Assembly (NCBI RefSeq): GCF_037974355.1
Contig: NZ_CP150235.1
Coordinates: forward strand, 3,038,001-3,102,000
DNA length: 64,000 nt
Reading direction: 5' to 3'
Source of the DNA: Paenibacillus sp. FSL R5-0517
GTDB taxonomy: Bacteria; Bacillota; Bacilli; Paenibacillales; Paenibacillaceae
Shown here: one piece after another, positions 39,740-49,234 of the stretch
Position numbering within the stretch: the first letter of the stretch is position 1
Layout of the letters: every line of letters begins with the position of its first letter
Notes under the pieces: model-generated
The model's database searches: none
Told to the model about the DNA's origin: nothing
The model's input: only the letters and a program-made list of their open reading frames with translations
Made by a program: the position numbers and the translations under genes

Positions 39740-41383
39740 ATGTTGAAGTTGAACAAGGCATCAGGAAAAAAAGGGATTACATTGTTCGCGACATTACTTG
39801 CAGCAGTGATTATGATAACAGGTTGCAGCGGTGGATCTGGGGGCTCCAGTGAAGGGAATTGGGTATCCATTGAAGATCGGTATACGGTAGACCCGGAAAA
39901 GCCGGCTTGGCAGTTGGATAAAAAGGAAGAAGCTACAGACCTGACGTGGTACGTCAATGCGGACTGGTGGAACACCGATTTTGGCAAGGACATTGTCACG
40001 AAGAAAATTAAAGAGGATCTGAACATCAATATTAAATTCATCACGGGTGATGATACCAAGTTAAATACCTTTTTCGCCGGCGGAGATATGCCTGACCTGC
40101 TAACGGTATTTGACTCCAATTCTCCAGTGGTACAAAAAGCCGCTACCTGGGCTATGCCGCTGAACGATCTGGCGGAGAAATATGATCCTTATTTTAATAA
40201 AGTTGCGGCTGCCGATACATTGAACTGGTTCCAATTGGCGGATGGCAAAACCTATGGTTATCCGAACTATTCCAATACACAGGAGGATTATGATAGCGGT
40301 AACATTCCTGCCAAAACGGCATTTATCATTCGTAAGGATGTGTACGAAGCTTTGGGTAGTCCGGTCATTGGAACGCCAGAGGAATTCCAGAGTGTGATGA
40401 AACGAATTAAGCAGGAGTTTCCTGCGCTGATTCCGTTTGGATTCAACTCCATTGGTGAAGGAACAGGTTCACTCGGGGATACATTGCAAGATTTCATCGG
40501 CGTCCCGCTGGAGACCGAATCGGGAGAATTCTACGATCGCAATCTGGATGAAGATTACCTCACGTGGTTGAAGACATTGAACACCGTGTACAGAGATGGC
40601 AATATCAGTGATGACAGTTTTGCTGATGATGGAACGGCTTTTGAGGAAAAAGTAAAGTCTGGTAAATACGCGACCATGCTGCTTGACGGTACACCTCAAC
40701 AAGGAGGAAACCTGCAAATATACATGAGTGCCAACCCGGGCAAAGAATATATTGCAATTGATGGTCCGCAGAGCACCAAAGGCAATGCCCCGACATTGAA
40801 TCAATCCGGGATAACCGGGTGGATGATCAATTACATCTCCAAGGATTGTAAAGATCCGGCCAAGGCGATTCAAATTTTCACATATTTGCTGAGTGAAGAA
40901 GGACAGACACTTATGAATTACGGGATCGAAGGGGAGACCTTCCAAACCAAAGCCGACGGTAGTGTCGAATTACTGCCAGCAGTGAAAGACATGCAACTGA
41001 ATAACGCAGATCAATTCAAAAAGGATTATCGGATGGGTGAGTTTATGTTCTTCGGCCATGATCGTCACAAAGCACTCAGTGCAGATGCTTTTCCGGAAGC
41101 GATTAAACAGATGCAGGAGTGGGGCAAAGGCAAGCTGAAACCACACTTCATTCTGGAAAACATTAGTCCGGACCAAGGTACTCCTGAAGCTCGTGCGTTG
41201 TCAGCAATCAATACGAAATGGAATACGACACTGGTCAGCATGGTGCGGTCCAAGGATGATGCGTCGTATGACAATGCATTGGCTGCTTACAAGTCATTTT
41301 TGGGTGAAAACCGCTGGGAAGAGATTGTGAAGGTACGAAGTGAAAAGATGAAATTGAACAAAGAGAAACTAGGTATTCAATAA
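39740..41383 (+). CDS. Extracellular sugar-binding lipoprotein
   Basis: 547 residues from ATG 39740, with GAGGAGG nine bases upstream; the frame runs further upstream into the permease gene but without a start site. The signal ends at VIMITGCSGG, giving a lipid-modified cysteine. The rest fits LplA-group binding proteins (DLTWYVNADWWNTDFGKDIV, FFAGGDMPDLLTVFDSN). It captures the oligosaccharide for the two permeases just upstream. It is followed closely by the GH30 gene, which may process the imported sugar. Confidence 0.92.
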   Translation: MLKLNKASGKKGITLFATLLAAVIMITGCSGGSGGSSEGNWVSIEDRYTVDPEKPAWQLDKKEEATDLTWYVNADWWNTDFGKDIVTKKIKEDLNINIKFITGDDTKLNTFFAGGDMPDLLTVFDSNSPVVQKAATWAMPLNDLAEKYDPYFNKVAAADTLNWFQLADGKTYGYPNYSNTQEDYDSGNIPAKTAFIIRKDVYEALGSPVIGTPEEFQSVMKRIKQEFPALIPFGFNSIGEGTGSLGDTLQDFIGVPLETESGEFYDRNLDEDYLTWLKTLNTVYRDGNISDDSFADDGTAFEEKVKSGKYATMLLDGTPQQGGNLQIYMSANPGKEYIAIDGPQSTKGNAPTLNQSGITGWMINYISKDCKDPAKAIQIFTYLLSEEGQTLMNYGIEGETFQTKADGSVELLPAVKDMQLNNADQFKKDYRMGEFMFFGHDRHKALSADAFPEAIKQMQEWGKGKLKPHFILENISPDQGTPEARALSAINTKWNTTLVSMVRSKDDASYDNALAAYKSFLGENRWEEIVKVRSEKMKLNKEKLGIQ

Positions 41384-41419
41384 TAGAAAAATGAAATATG
41401 AAATATGAAGGAGAATCTT

Positions 41420-42766
41420 ATGACTACATTCAAAATGTACAAATCCACAGGAGAAGATGAATGTTTTGTATCCGTGTCCTCGGATCAATGGCAACCTCTT
41501 GCCCCTGAACTGGAGACAACCACCATCCATCTGAATGATCAGCTAACGTATCAGGAGATGGACGGATTTGGTGCTTCTTTTACCGATTCATCTGCCTATT
41601 TGATCAACCAGATCTTGAGTGAGGAGCAGCGGGAAGAGGTTATGACCCGGCTGTTCCATCCTGAGAAAGGTATTGGGCTCTCGGTCATACGTAATCCGAT
41701 GGGCGCTTCGGACTATGCGAGAACGGTATACAGTTATAACGATATGCCAGAACAGCAGACAGATCCAGAATTAACCCGGTTCAGTATTATGCATGATGAA
41801 GAGGACGTTATTCCGTTAACGCAAAAGGCGTTGGCATTGAATCCTGAACTGAAACTGTTTGCTTCACCATGGAGTGCTCCCGGCTGGATGAAAACAAGCG
41901 GATCGATGATTACCGGACAATTGAAAACGGAATGGTATCCTGTTTATGCCGAATATTTCGTGAAATACATTCAAGGGTATAGAGAGCATGGATTACCGAT
42001 CCATGCCATCACGCCACAGAATGAGGCGCTTTATGAACCAGGGCATTATCCCGGTATGTTGATGCCAGCCGAAGCGCAAGCGGATTTTATCAAAAACCAT
42101 CTCAAACCAGCCTTTGTTCGTAACGATATTCAAACCAAAATTCTCTGTTACGATCACAACTGGGATCAACCGGACTATCCACTTACTGTGCTGGAACAAG
42201 TGGGAGAGGCAGTGGACGGCGTAGCCTGGCACTGGTATGGGGGTGATGCATCTGCTCAAACAAAGGTATACGAAGCCTTTGCAGGGAAAGAAGTACATTT
42301 CACCGAAGGCTCAGGAGGGGAGTGGATCCCGCCATTTGAACAAGCCTTCTCGAATGTGATGAGAACGGGGATTCAGATTCTGCGCAATTACAGCAAGTCG
42401 TTGGTACTTTGGAATATGGCACTGGACGAGAACAATGGGCCTACGGTTCCTGGTTTTGGCCGCAGTACGTGCCGTGGTATCGTGCAAGTGAATCAGCAGA
42501 CGAAGGAGCTTACGTATACACTCGATTATTATGCCTTGGCACACTTTAGTGCCTTGATTCGTCCAAAGGCTGTTCGCATTGAATCAACGTCCAGTGATCA
42601 TGCGATCTGTTCCGTGGCTTTCAAAAATGTAGACGGTTCCGTCGCACTAGTCCTCTTCAATGATGGAGATGGGACGGGTAACGTACAAGTTAAGCTGCGC
42701 GACGATACATTGATGAAGTTTCAGCTGGAAAGCAAGAGTGCCTTGTCTGTATTAATCAAAGGTTGA
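41420..42766 (+). CDS. GH30 beta-glycosidase (glucosylceramidase-like)
   Basis: 448 residues from ATG 41420, with GGAG closely upstream. The N-terminal motif QEMDGFGASFTDSSAY, the acid/base glutamate in TPQNEALYEP (residue 202) and nucleophile in HFTEGSGGEW (residue 296) are intact. A beta-sandwich domain follows, as in GH30. There is no signal peptide, so it is cytoplasmic. Members act on beta-1,6-glucan, glucosyl or xylosyl linkages. With the importer upstream it probably hydrolyses an imported beta-linked oligosaccharide. It is the last gene of the operon, with a long terminator behind. Confidence 0.9.
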   Translation: MTTFKMYKSTGEDECFVSVSSDQWQPLAPELETTTIHLNDQLTYQEMDGFGASFTDSSAYLINQILSEEQREEVMTRLFHPEKGIGLSVIRNPMGASDYARTVYSYNDMPEQQTDPELTRFSIMHDEEDVIPLTQKALALNPELKLFASPWSAPGWMKTSGSMITGQLKTEWYPVYAEYFVKYIQGYREHGLPIHAITPQNEALYEPGHYPGMLMPAEAQADFIKNHLKPAFVRNDIQTKILCYDHNWDQPDYPLTVLEQVGEAVDGVAWHWYGGDASAQTKVYEAFAGKEVHFTEGSGGEWIPPFEQAFSNVMRTGIQILRNYSKSLVLWNMALDENNGPTVPGFGRSTCRGIVQVNQQTKELTYTLDYYALAHFSALIRPKAVRIESTSSDHAICSVAFKNVDGSVALVLFNDGDGTGNVQVKLRDDTLMKFQLESKSALSVLIKG

Positions 42767-42806
42767 TCAATGGATGAAGTTATAAATAGGTTTCATCAGA
42801 AACGAA

Positions 42807-42855
42807 AGCAAAAGAAGCGACGTCCAGAGAATACATGGACATCGCTTCTTTTGCT
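42807..42855 (+). terminator. Long intrinsic terminator
   Basis: A stem of about 20 bp (AGCAAAAGAAGCGA to TCGCTTCTTTTGCT, with TCCA/TGGA inside). Confidence 0.7.
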
Positions 42856-42879
42856 GACATTACCTGTGGATGGATCACC

Positions 42880-43278
42880 TTATAAAGGTTGAATGGCAAG
42901 ATTGGGCGTTCCACTACTCTCATCAACGAACAGAATATATTGATTGCCAGCGGTCCCCGTTAAGACTAGACCGGGTTGACCTGCAACACCAGGATTGTAA
43001 TACCTGAGCTGCTGTACAATCGGCAGAGCTACTGGAAGCACTGGTTGATTAAGTGCCATTAATTGTGTAGTAGCCTTGACGCTGTCTCCAGCTTCAATAA
43101 CACCGCCTACACCCAGATTATTAACGATAGAGGAGCTGGCATTAATTTGGAGGCTGCCTGCTACGGTCTGGCTACCATTGACCTGTAGATCAACGCCAAT
43201 GGTTTCATTACCATTGACTTGCAGATCCTGATTAATGGTCTGATTACCGGTGACAAGGATACTATCAAATGTTGGCAA
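42880..43278 (-). CDS. Repeat-containing fibre-like protein, unknown (spore surface?)
   Basis: About 132 residues. The N-terminal half has short tandem beta-type repeats (NQTINQDLQVNGNETIGVDL, QVNGSQTVAGSLQINASSS), like phage-tail or surface-fibre stalks. The C-terminal half is a compact domain ending DESSGTPNLAIQPL. The TTG at 43278 has AGGAG nine bases upstream, while the ATG at 43287 touches that site, so I prefer TTG. There is no signal peptide. The divergent neighbour is CgeB-like, hence the guess of a spore-surface role. Confidence 0.65.
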   Translation of the reverse strand: MPTFDSILVTGNQTINQDLQVNGNETIGVDLQVNGSQTVAGSLQINASSSIVNNLGVGGVIEAGDSVKATTQLMALNQPVLPVALPIVQQLRYYNPGVAGQPGLVLTGTAGNQYILFVDESSGTPNLAIQPL

Positions 43279-43312
43279 TGAGATCATCTCCTATATAGTA
43301 TTCTTATATTCT

Positions 43313-44584
43313 ATGAGGACAAGATTTGAACCGACCCGGGTGACTACACATTATATGTACGAGATAAAGCCCGTTTTACATGATGAGCCAGTGAAGCCAT
43401 TAATAGAAGAAACCATGCCACTATTTCGTGCATATTGTAGCCAGAGAATGTTTTCGTACGGAACGGGAGGGTTTGCTATCCGAAAGAAGTCCAAAATGCA
43501 GGTTAAGTCTATAAAAAAGAATCGTTCAGTTCACGATGCAAACCAGTTATTTCTGAGACAGATGCATGCAGTACTGAACAGAAAACTCAAATCCATGCGC
43601 AAACATATGGCAGTACAGCAGTTGGATCTCAAGCAACAATGGTTGAAAATGATGCAGGAGGAACATGCAACTAATCGAGTAAAGTCCAAAGTGATCTATA
43701 AGGAGTTAAATGTGCTTCTGATTACACCGTGTAATGACCGGGAAATGTCATCACATTGTGTACTGATTGAACATAGCCTTAAACATCTCGTGAGGCATGT
43801 AAATGAGATTAAATATATAGAATCCGTTTCAGCCAGTCTGTCTGCTATGGAGGTTGACCTGATTCTGATTGTTGGAAGTGATGAACAATTGCCGAATGAG
43901 AATATCACAGCTCTAAAAGAATCCACCGTCAAAAAAGCAATTTGGTTGTCTCCGAATCAAAATGGAAGTCAGAGCGAAGCCATATTGCCATGGTTTGATC
44001 ACGTGTTTGTGCAGCATTCATGGTCAATAAGCGACCAGTTGCATCTGGCAGGCTCTGCTCTTAATGAACTATTAATGCCCCCTGATCCCCATATTTTCTG
44101 TCCGCAAGCTGTTCCCCCGGAGTATGAATCGGATGTTTATATCATCGGGGATGCAGAACCGGGTGGCATCATCACAACTTTTGCCAAATCGGGTCTTCTG
44201 GATAACAAAAACGTTCGGGTGGACGGGAAGGGGTGGACTCCGCTTGGGGATTTCTATCCCGTTCAAAGACATGAAGCTCGTCAGATGTTGTATAACGGAA
44301 GCAAACTGGTCATTCATAGTGGAGAATCAATCAAACATTTGATGGAAATTGCCACATGCGGGACGTTTCAGCTCATAGGGCCATCGCTGAATCAGAGTAA
44401 CATGGTAGACCTTGGTATCTTTCAGCAATACACTTCCGGTGAAGAACTCATTCAGAAGTTTGAATATTACTGGCAGAATATTGATGCAAGAAGACTGGCC
44501 GCTAGCCATGCTCTGGCATACATGAAATACAATCAATCCCATCTGCAAAAAACACTGCGACTGTTGGATATCATTTTTATATAA
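43313..44584 (+). CDS. CgeB-like glycosyltransferase-family protein
   Basis: About 423 residues. A basic, helical N-terminus (KLKSMRKHMAVQQLDLKQQW) precedes a Rossmann-like part (LNVLLITPCNDREM, VDLILIVGSDEQL). The C-terminal GT-B-like domain has RHEARQMLYNGSKLVIHSGE and IATCGTFQLIGPS, as in CgeB spore-maturation proteins. These probably add sugars to the spore surface. The start is uncertain: ATG 43313 avoids overlap with the divergent gene but has no clear ribosome site, and ATG 43355 is an alternative. It lies just before a WbsX-like gene. Confidence 0.65.
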   Translation: MRTRFEPTRVTTHYMYEIKPVLHDEPVKPLIEETMPLFRAYCSQRMFSYGTGGFAIRKKSKMQVKSIKKNRSVHDANQLFLRQMHAVLNRKLKSMRKHMAVQQLDLKQQWLKMMQEEHATNRVKSKVIYKELNVLLITPCNDREMSSHCVLIEHSLKHLVRHVNEIKYIESVSASLSAMEVDLILIVGSDEQLPNENITALKESTVKKAIWLSPNQNGSQSEAILPWFDHVFVQHSWSISDQLHLAGSALNELLMPPDPHIFCPQAVPPEYESDVYIIGDAEPGGIITTFAKSGLLDNKNVRVDGKGWTPLGDFYPVQRHEARQMLYNGSKLVIHSGESIKHLMEIATCGTFQLIGPSLNQSNMVDLGIFQQYTSGEELIQKFEYYWQNIDARRLAASHALAYMKYNQSHLQKTLRLLDIIFI

Positions 44585-44641
44585 CCATCAAGAATCTCAG
44601 GGTGTATGCTGTATCATGTTGCTCCATTGGAGGCGTTCTGA

Positions 44642-45730
44642 TTGAAGGTAATTGCTCTGCATCTACCCCAGTTTCACCAGATTGAGGAGAATGACCGTTG
44701 GTGGGGGGAAGGTTTTACTGAATGGACCAATGTAAAAAAAGCCACTCCCCTATATTCGGGTCATCATCAGCCGAACCAGCCATTTCAGGGGAAATATTAT
44801 GATCTTTCCGATCCGGATGTGCGAAAGTGGCAAGCAGAAACAGCTAACCAGCATGGCATTTATGGATTTTGTTATTATCATTACTGGTTCAAAGGCAAAC
44901 GATTGCTGGAAAAACCGGTGAATGAAATACTGAGCAGTGGAGAGCCTGATTTTCCATTTTGTTTGTCTTGGGCCAATGAAACATGGACAAGAAAATGGGA
45001 TGGCCAGGAATCGGACATTCTCATGGCCCAGAACTATGGGGATCAAGATGATTGGGAAGAGCATTTTAAATATCTGGTAAACGTATTTAAGGATAAACGA
45101 TATATTCGAGTCGAAGATAAACCGCTATTTCTGATCTATCGGCCAGCAAGCATTCCTCGATGTGAGGAAATGATACAGTTTTGGCGTGAATTGGCTCTGG
45201 AGCATGGCCTGAAAGGGATCCATTTTGTGCAGACCATTGGCGGGTTCCCTACATTTAATCATCAGATCTTTGATGCAAGTATGGAATTTGAACCACATTA
45301 CACGTTTGCACATGGACATATGAATGGAATCTGGATCGAAATGAACATTGAGGGTCGGCAGCATATTGCTGTGAATTACGACAAAGTATGGTCCTCCATT
45401 CTGGAACGAACACCTCATCGTAACGGAGAAATGATCTATCCAGGTGCTTTTGTCAATTGGGATAATACACCGCGAAGAGGCGTTGACGGCCAGAGTACGC
45501 TAGGGTCAACCCCAGAGAAGTTTGGGATATATCTGGCGAGGCAGATGGAGAGAGCGAGGACAGTGTACAATAGTGAATATCTCTTTGTTAACGCCTGGAA
45601 TGAATGGGCGGAAGGGGCATATCTTGAGCCGGATCAAAAATATGGTTACGCTTATTTGAGAGAACTCAAAAAAGTAATCCAGCAAGAGTTGTTGAACAGA
45701 AACAAGTCTGTGGGAGGGAGTTCCGAATGA
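44642..45730 (+). CDS. WbsX-like glycan-processing protein (GH99-like)
   Basis: 362 residues. The sequence opens IALHLPQFHQIEENDRWWGE followed by GFTEWTNV. It also has HGIYGFCYYHYWFKGKRLLE and the late motif NAWNEWAEGAYLEPD, all typical of WbsX-family proteins found in polysaccharide gene clusters, with a GH99-like barrel. It may be a glycosyltransferase or glycosidase acting on surface glycan. TTG 44642 has GGAGG eight bases upstream. It follows the CgeB-like gene by 57 bases, so it probably shares its transcript. Confidence 0.85.
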   Translation: MKVIALHLPQFHQIEENDRWWGEGFTEWTNVKKATPLYSGHHQPNQPFQGKYYDLSDPDVRKWQAETANQHGIYGFCYYHYWFKGKRLLEKPVNEILSSGEPDFPFCLSWANETWTRKWDGQESDILMAQNYGDQDDWEEHFKYLVNVFKDKRYIRVEDKPLFLIYRPASIPRCEEMIQFWRELALEHGLKGIHFVQTIGGFPTFNHQIFDASMEFEPHYTFAHGHMNGIWIEMNIEGRQHIAVNYDKVWSSILERTPHRNGEMIYPGAFVNWDNTPRRGVDGQSTLGSTPEKFGIYLARQMERARTVYNSEYLFVNAWNEWAEGAYLEPDQKYGYAYLRELKKVIQQELLNRNKSVGGSSE

Positions 45731-45744
45731 GGGAACTCTCTCTT
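45718..45744. terminator. Possible terminator between convergent genes
   Basis: GAGTTCC/GGAACTC stem spanning the WbsX stop codon; the T-rich tail is weak. Confidence 0.4.
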
Positions 45745-45756
45745 AATTGCGCTTGT

Positions 45757-46602
45757 TCATAAACCCTGTTTCGTAGTCAGTACTGTTGTTTGTCTACGGT
45801 ACTCCGTAGGTGTGAGCCCTGTATGCTTTTTGAATTGTCTGGAGAAATAGTACAAATCACTGAAACCGAGATGCTCTGCGATGGCGGTGATTGTGTTCGG
45901 GGTGCAGGTCAGTAATTCCTTGGCTTTATCAATTTTTTTGCCAGTAATGTAGAGGATCGGAGGAAGGCCAATCTGCTGCTTGAAGAATCGAATGAGATAA
46001 TTCGGATGCATGTAGGCAATCTGGGCCAGATCCTGAACTGAAATATTCTCTTCAATGTTGGAATCAATGTAAGCCAGAATGGTGGATAGCTTCTCCATAA
46101 CCGGTACGTTAATAAAAGAGATCTGATCCAGATCGAGATTCATTATATAGTGGGACAGTAACTCGGTCAGTTTGCTCTTGGCCATCATATGGGCATAGAC
46201 TGAGTCGGATTTTGCATATGCAAGGATACTGCTGAAAATCCCCTGAATCAACTCAGGTTGATCCAACGTGCAGCTATTCGGAAATTTCAGAATTTGGAAC
46301 AAATTGATTCCTCCAACCTTTGCACTAAAGTGACACCAATACTTGAGAAAAGGACGGTCATTAATGGCAGAATAGGATTGTTTGATTCCTTCCGGCATTA
46401 AAATAAGCTGATTAGGCGTAGGGTAAAACTCTTCGTTCCCAATCTTGAGCCAGCCTTCACCTTCACATATGAAATAAAACTTGCTGTAATCGGGTGTATA
46501 ATCCAGATCTCTCCAATCGATGTCGCAACGATTATAGTTGACCATGAATAATTCAACTTGCAGATTGGACAGATAGTTTGTAAGCAACGTTTGGTGGTTC
46601 AT
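45757..46602 (-). CDS. AraC-family regulator of the fucosidase gene
   Basis: About 281 residues. The N-terminal cupin-type sensor (FYFICEGEGWLKIGNEEFYP) is followed by a C-terminal AraC double helix-turn-helix (IAYMHPNYLIRFFKQQIGLP, LGFSDLYYFSRQFKKHTGLT). ATG 46602 has GGAG nine bases upstream. It is divergent from the GH29 gene, and two direct repeats in between are a likely binding site. It probably activates fucoside use. Confidence 0.9.
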   Translation of the reverse strand: MNHQTLLTNYLSNLQVELFMVNYNRCDIDWRDLDYTPDYSKFYFICEGEGWLKIGNEEFYPTPNQLILMPEGIKQSYSAINDRPFLKYWCHFSAKVGGINLFQILKFPNSCTLDQPELIQGIFSSILAYAKSDSVYAHMMAKSKLTELLSHYIMNLDLDQISFINVPVMEKLSTILAYIDSNIEENISVQDLAQIAYMHPNYLIRFFKQQIGLPPILYITGKKIDKAKELLTCTPNTITAIAEHLGFSDLYYFSRQFKKHTGLTPTEYRRQTTVLTTKQGL

Positions 46603-46622
46603 GTTATTCATCTCCATACAAG

Positions 46623-46658
46623 GTTAGTATTGTCCATCTAAAAGTTAGTGTTCTGCAT
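46623..46658. promoter_or_regulatory. Direct repeats, probable AraC-type binding site
   Basis: GTTAGTATTGTCCAT (46623-46637) and GTTAGTGTTCTGCAT (46644-46658) match at 12 of 15 bases, 21 bp apart (two helix turns). Confidence 0.6.
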
Positions 46659-46724
46659 GTTTAACCTGTGGCCTTAACACTACAATACAAGTGCAGACGA
46701 TAACGGAAGGAATGAGAACAGTTC

Positions 46725-48182
46725 ATGGACAAAAAGGAATATTTGCAACAGATCGAAGCAACAATTGAGAACGGTAAATTTAAGGACAACTGGAGTTCGC
46801 TCAGCGCTTTCCAAGTTCCAGAATGGTACCCAAAAGCGAAATTCGGTATATTCATCCACTGGGGGCTGTATTCCGTCCCGGCTTATGATAGCGAATGGTA
46901 TTCGCGAAATATGTATATTCAAGGCTCCAAGGCTTATGAACATCACCTTGCGGTGTATGGACCTCATAAGGACTTTGGCTATAAAGACTTCATCCCGATG
47001 TTTCGTGCAGAGAAGTTTGATGCCGATGAATGGGCAACTTTATTCAAACAGGCCGGAGCCAAATATGTTATGCCTGTAGCTGAGCACCATGATGGTTTTC
47101 AGATGTACAAGAGCTCTATCTCTCACTATAACACATATGAAATGGGCCCCAAACGAGATATTCTGGGCGAGATGAAGGTTGCATATGAGAAGCAGGGATT
47201 AACCTTATGTGTATCGTCCCACCGTGCGGAGCATTGGTTCTTCATGTCTCACGGGAAGGAATTCGAGTCAGATATTCAAGAGCCCCTGAAACGTGGTGAT
47301 TTCTATTGGCCTGCCATGCCAGAACCGGATCATCATGATCTGTATGGTTCGCCTCCGACCGAGGAGTATCTGGAAGACTGGTTGATTCGTTGCTGTGAAC
47401 TGGTAGATCAATATCAGCCAAAGGTATTCTATTTCGATTGGTGGATTCAAACGGTTGCATTCAAACCCTATTTGAAGAAATTTGCGGCCTATTATTATAA
47501 CAAAGGCGAAGAATGGGGCGAGCCTGTTGCGATCAATTATAAACATGAGGCCTATATGTTTGGCAGTGCCGTTCCGGATGTGGAGCGCGGACAGTTCGCT
47601 GATCTAAAGCCTTATTTCTGGCAAACGGATACGGCTGTCGCTAAAAACTCATGGTGTTATACGGAAAATAATAACTATAAAACGGCCGAGGAGATCATTC
47701 GGGATCTCGTCGATATTGTAAGCAAGAACGGAAATCTTCTGCTGAACATTGGCCCCAAAGCAGACGGCAGTATACCCGATGAAGATCACGACATTTTGCT
47801 GAGCATCGGCAAGTGGCTTGAAGTGAATGGAGAAGCGATCTATGACACGACATTCTGGCGTACGTTTGGCGAGGGTCCAACCGAGGTGAAGGAAGGGCAA
47901 TTTACGGATGGGGATACCAAGGCGTTTACGAGTGAAGATATACGGTTTACGATAAAAGAAAGCAGTCTGTATGCCACGGTTCTTGCCTACCCGGATAACG
48001 GAGTGATTCACATTAAATCGCTGAAGGAAGGTTCTCATCATTTCCAAGGCGTTATTCAAGACATTCAAGTACTTGGACACGAAGAAAAACCGCAATGGGA
48101 GAGAACTACGGACGCACTGACAATCACAACGACAACTGTGAAGAGTAATGCACCGATTGTTTTCAAAATTGAATTGGATTAA
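46725..48182 (+). CDS. GH29 alpha-L-fucosidase
   Basis: 485 residues. The GH29 barrel is recognised by VPEWYPKAKFGIFIHWGLYS, AKYVMPVAEHHDGFQMYKS and the nucleophile aspartate in VFYFDWWIQ (residue 238). A C-terminal beta-sandwich follows. There is no signal peptide, so it is cytoplasmic and acts on imported fucosylated sugars. ATG 46725 has an AAGGA about 13 bases upstream. The divergent AraC gene suggests fucoside-dependent induction. Confidence 0.93.
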   Translation: MDKKEYLQQIEATIENGKFKDNWSSLSAFQVPEWYPKAKFGIFIHWGLYSVPAYDSEWYSRNMYIQGSKAYEHHLAVYGPHKDFGYKDFIPMFRAEKFDADEWATLFKQAGAKYVMPVAEHHDGFQMYKSSISHYNTYEMGPKRDILGEMKVAYEKQGLTLCVSSHRAEHWFFMSHGKEFESDIQEPLKRGDFYWPAMPEPDHHDLYGSPPTEEYLEDWLIRCCELVDQYQPKVFYFDWWIQTVAFKPYLKKFAAYYYNKGEEWGEPVAINYKHEAYMFGSAVPDVERGQFADLKPYFWQTDTAVAKNSWCYTENNNYKTAEEIIRDLVDIVSKNGNLLLNIGPKADGSIPDEDHDILLSIGKWLEVNGEAIYDTTFWRTFGEGPTEVKEGQFTDGDTKAFTSEDIRFTIKESSLYATVLAYPDNGVIHIKSLKEGSHHFQGVIQDIQVLGHEEKPQWERTTDALTITTTTVKSNAPIVFKIELD

Positions 48183-48214
48183 TCTCAAAGATCATTCTCA
48201 ATACGGTTATTATA

Positions 48215-48262
48215 AAAAGGGCGCATCCAGGAGTATTGTTCTCATTGGATAGCGCTCTTTGG
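48215..48262 (+). terminator. Intrinsic terminator after fucosidase
   Basis: AAAGGGCGC-ATCCA pairs with TGGAT-AGCGCTCTTT around a 15-base loop. Confidence 0.5.
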
Positions 48263-48304
48263 GTTGTTTAACTTTTGCAGTAATAATCAATATTCTGCAA
48301 TGAC

Positions 48305-49234
48305 TTACACTCTTTTCCGGGTTCGAGCGGTAGACAGGCGAGACTTGATACCTCGTTTTTTGAATAATCGAGGTGTCTTTCGTTTGCGTTTAACTGCACG
48401 ATTCGGGTTGTGACGGGAAGTTTTCTTATTTATGGGTTGTGGTGTTGATGGACGTATGGGGAGTTCACATGGTTCCTCCGGTGATTTTTTCAACGCTGTG
48501 TAGTTAACAGGCAAGATATTCAATGCCCGCATCGTACGGGGAATTACCTCGTTCATGAACACGGCAAGTTCCCGCTCACGAATGTCCGTCCATTCCGAAA
48601 TCCCAAGCAGAATATCATCCACATAGCCGGGGTGACATACAATCTCAGTGGTTCCTTCTTGCAGCGTAAACAAATGATGAAGCAGTCGCTGCAAACCTTC
48701 ATTGTCTCCATAAGTATCCAACAATATCATCTCGGTCATTCGGGGAACAGGCGCTTGGGGAATGGAATGAACGATCTGAGATTTGCGGAGTGGTACATTT
48801 TCCCGAATGGCTTTTTCCGCCATAATTTGATATATCATGGGATCGTTCTGATGCAGCAAATGATGGGCATCCAAATGTGTAGGGTAACGAAAGGCTTCTA
48901 TAAACCGATTCCATTGTGCATCAAGTTCTTTAATGATATCAGCGGGATCTCGTACATATACACTATTTCCGTTATGAAAATAACCATCTTTTTTCACTAA
49001 AGAAGATACGCTTCCCGGATCGCAAACAGGGCATCCGTAGGTGAGGTTGAAATGCAAACCGATCCCGAAATCAGGTAGCGACTGTGCAGCATGCACTGCA
49101 TGATCAAAGCCCGGCATATTGACCATCATCGAAGTACTCGTAATTCCTCCTGATTGATAAGCTTTAATAATGCCATCGTTAATGGCAGGTGACAATCCAA
49201 AGTCGTCTGCATTAATAATTACTTGCCTGCTCAT
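48305..49234 (-). CDS. YdjC/ChbG-family carbohydrate deacetylase with basic C-terminal tail
   Basis: 309 residues. The metal-binding motif VIINADDFGLSPAINDGI, LHFNLTYG and the histidine pair THLDAHHLL fit the YdjC/ChbG family, which removes acetyl groups from amino sugars such as diacetylchitobiose. The catalytic part ends near residue 255. The last 55 residues are very basic (KKTSRHNPNRAVKRKRKTPR, RTRKRV), not a usual feature of the family. This tail might bind spore DNA, polyanions or cell wall. GGAGGGGG precedes ATG 49234. Confidence 0.85.
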   Translation of the reverse strand: MSRQVIINADDFGLSPAINDGIIKAYQSGGITSTSMMVNMPGFDHAVHAAQSLPDFGIGLHFNLTYGCPVCDPGSVSSLVKKDGYFHNGNSVYVRDPADIIKELDAQWNRFIEAFRYPTHLDAHHLLHQNDPMIYQIMAEKAIRENVPLRKSQIVHSIPQAPVPRMTEMILLDTYGDNEGLQRLLHHLFTLQEGTTEIVCHPGYVDDILLGISEWTDIRERELAVFMNEVIPRTMRALNILPVNYTALKKSPEEPCELPIRPSTPQPINKKTSRHNPNRAVKRKRKTPRLFKKRGIKSRLSTARTRKRV

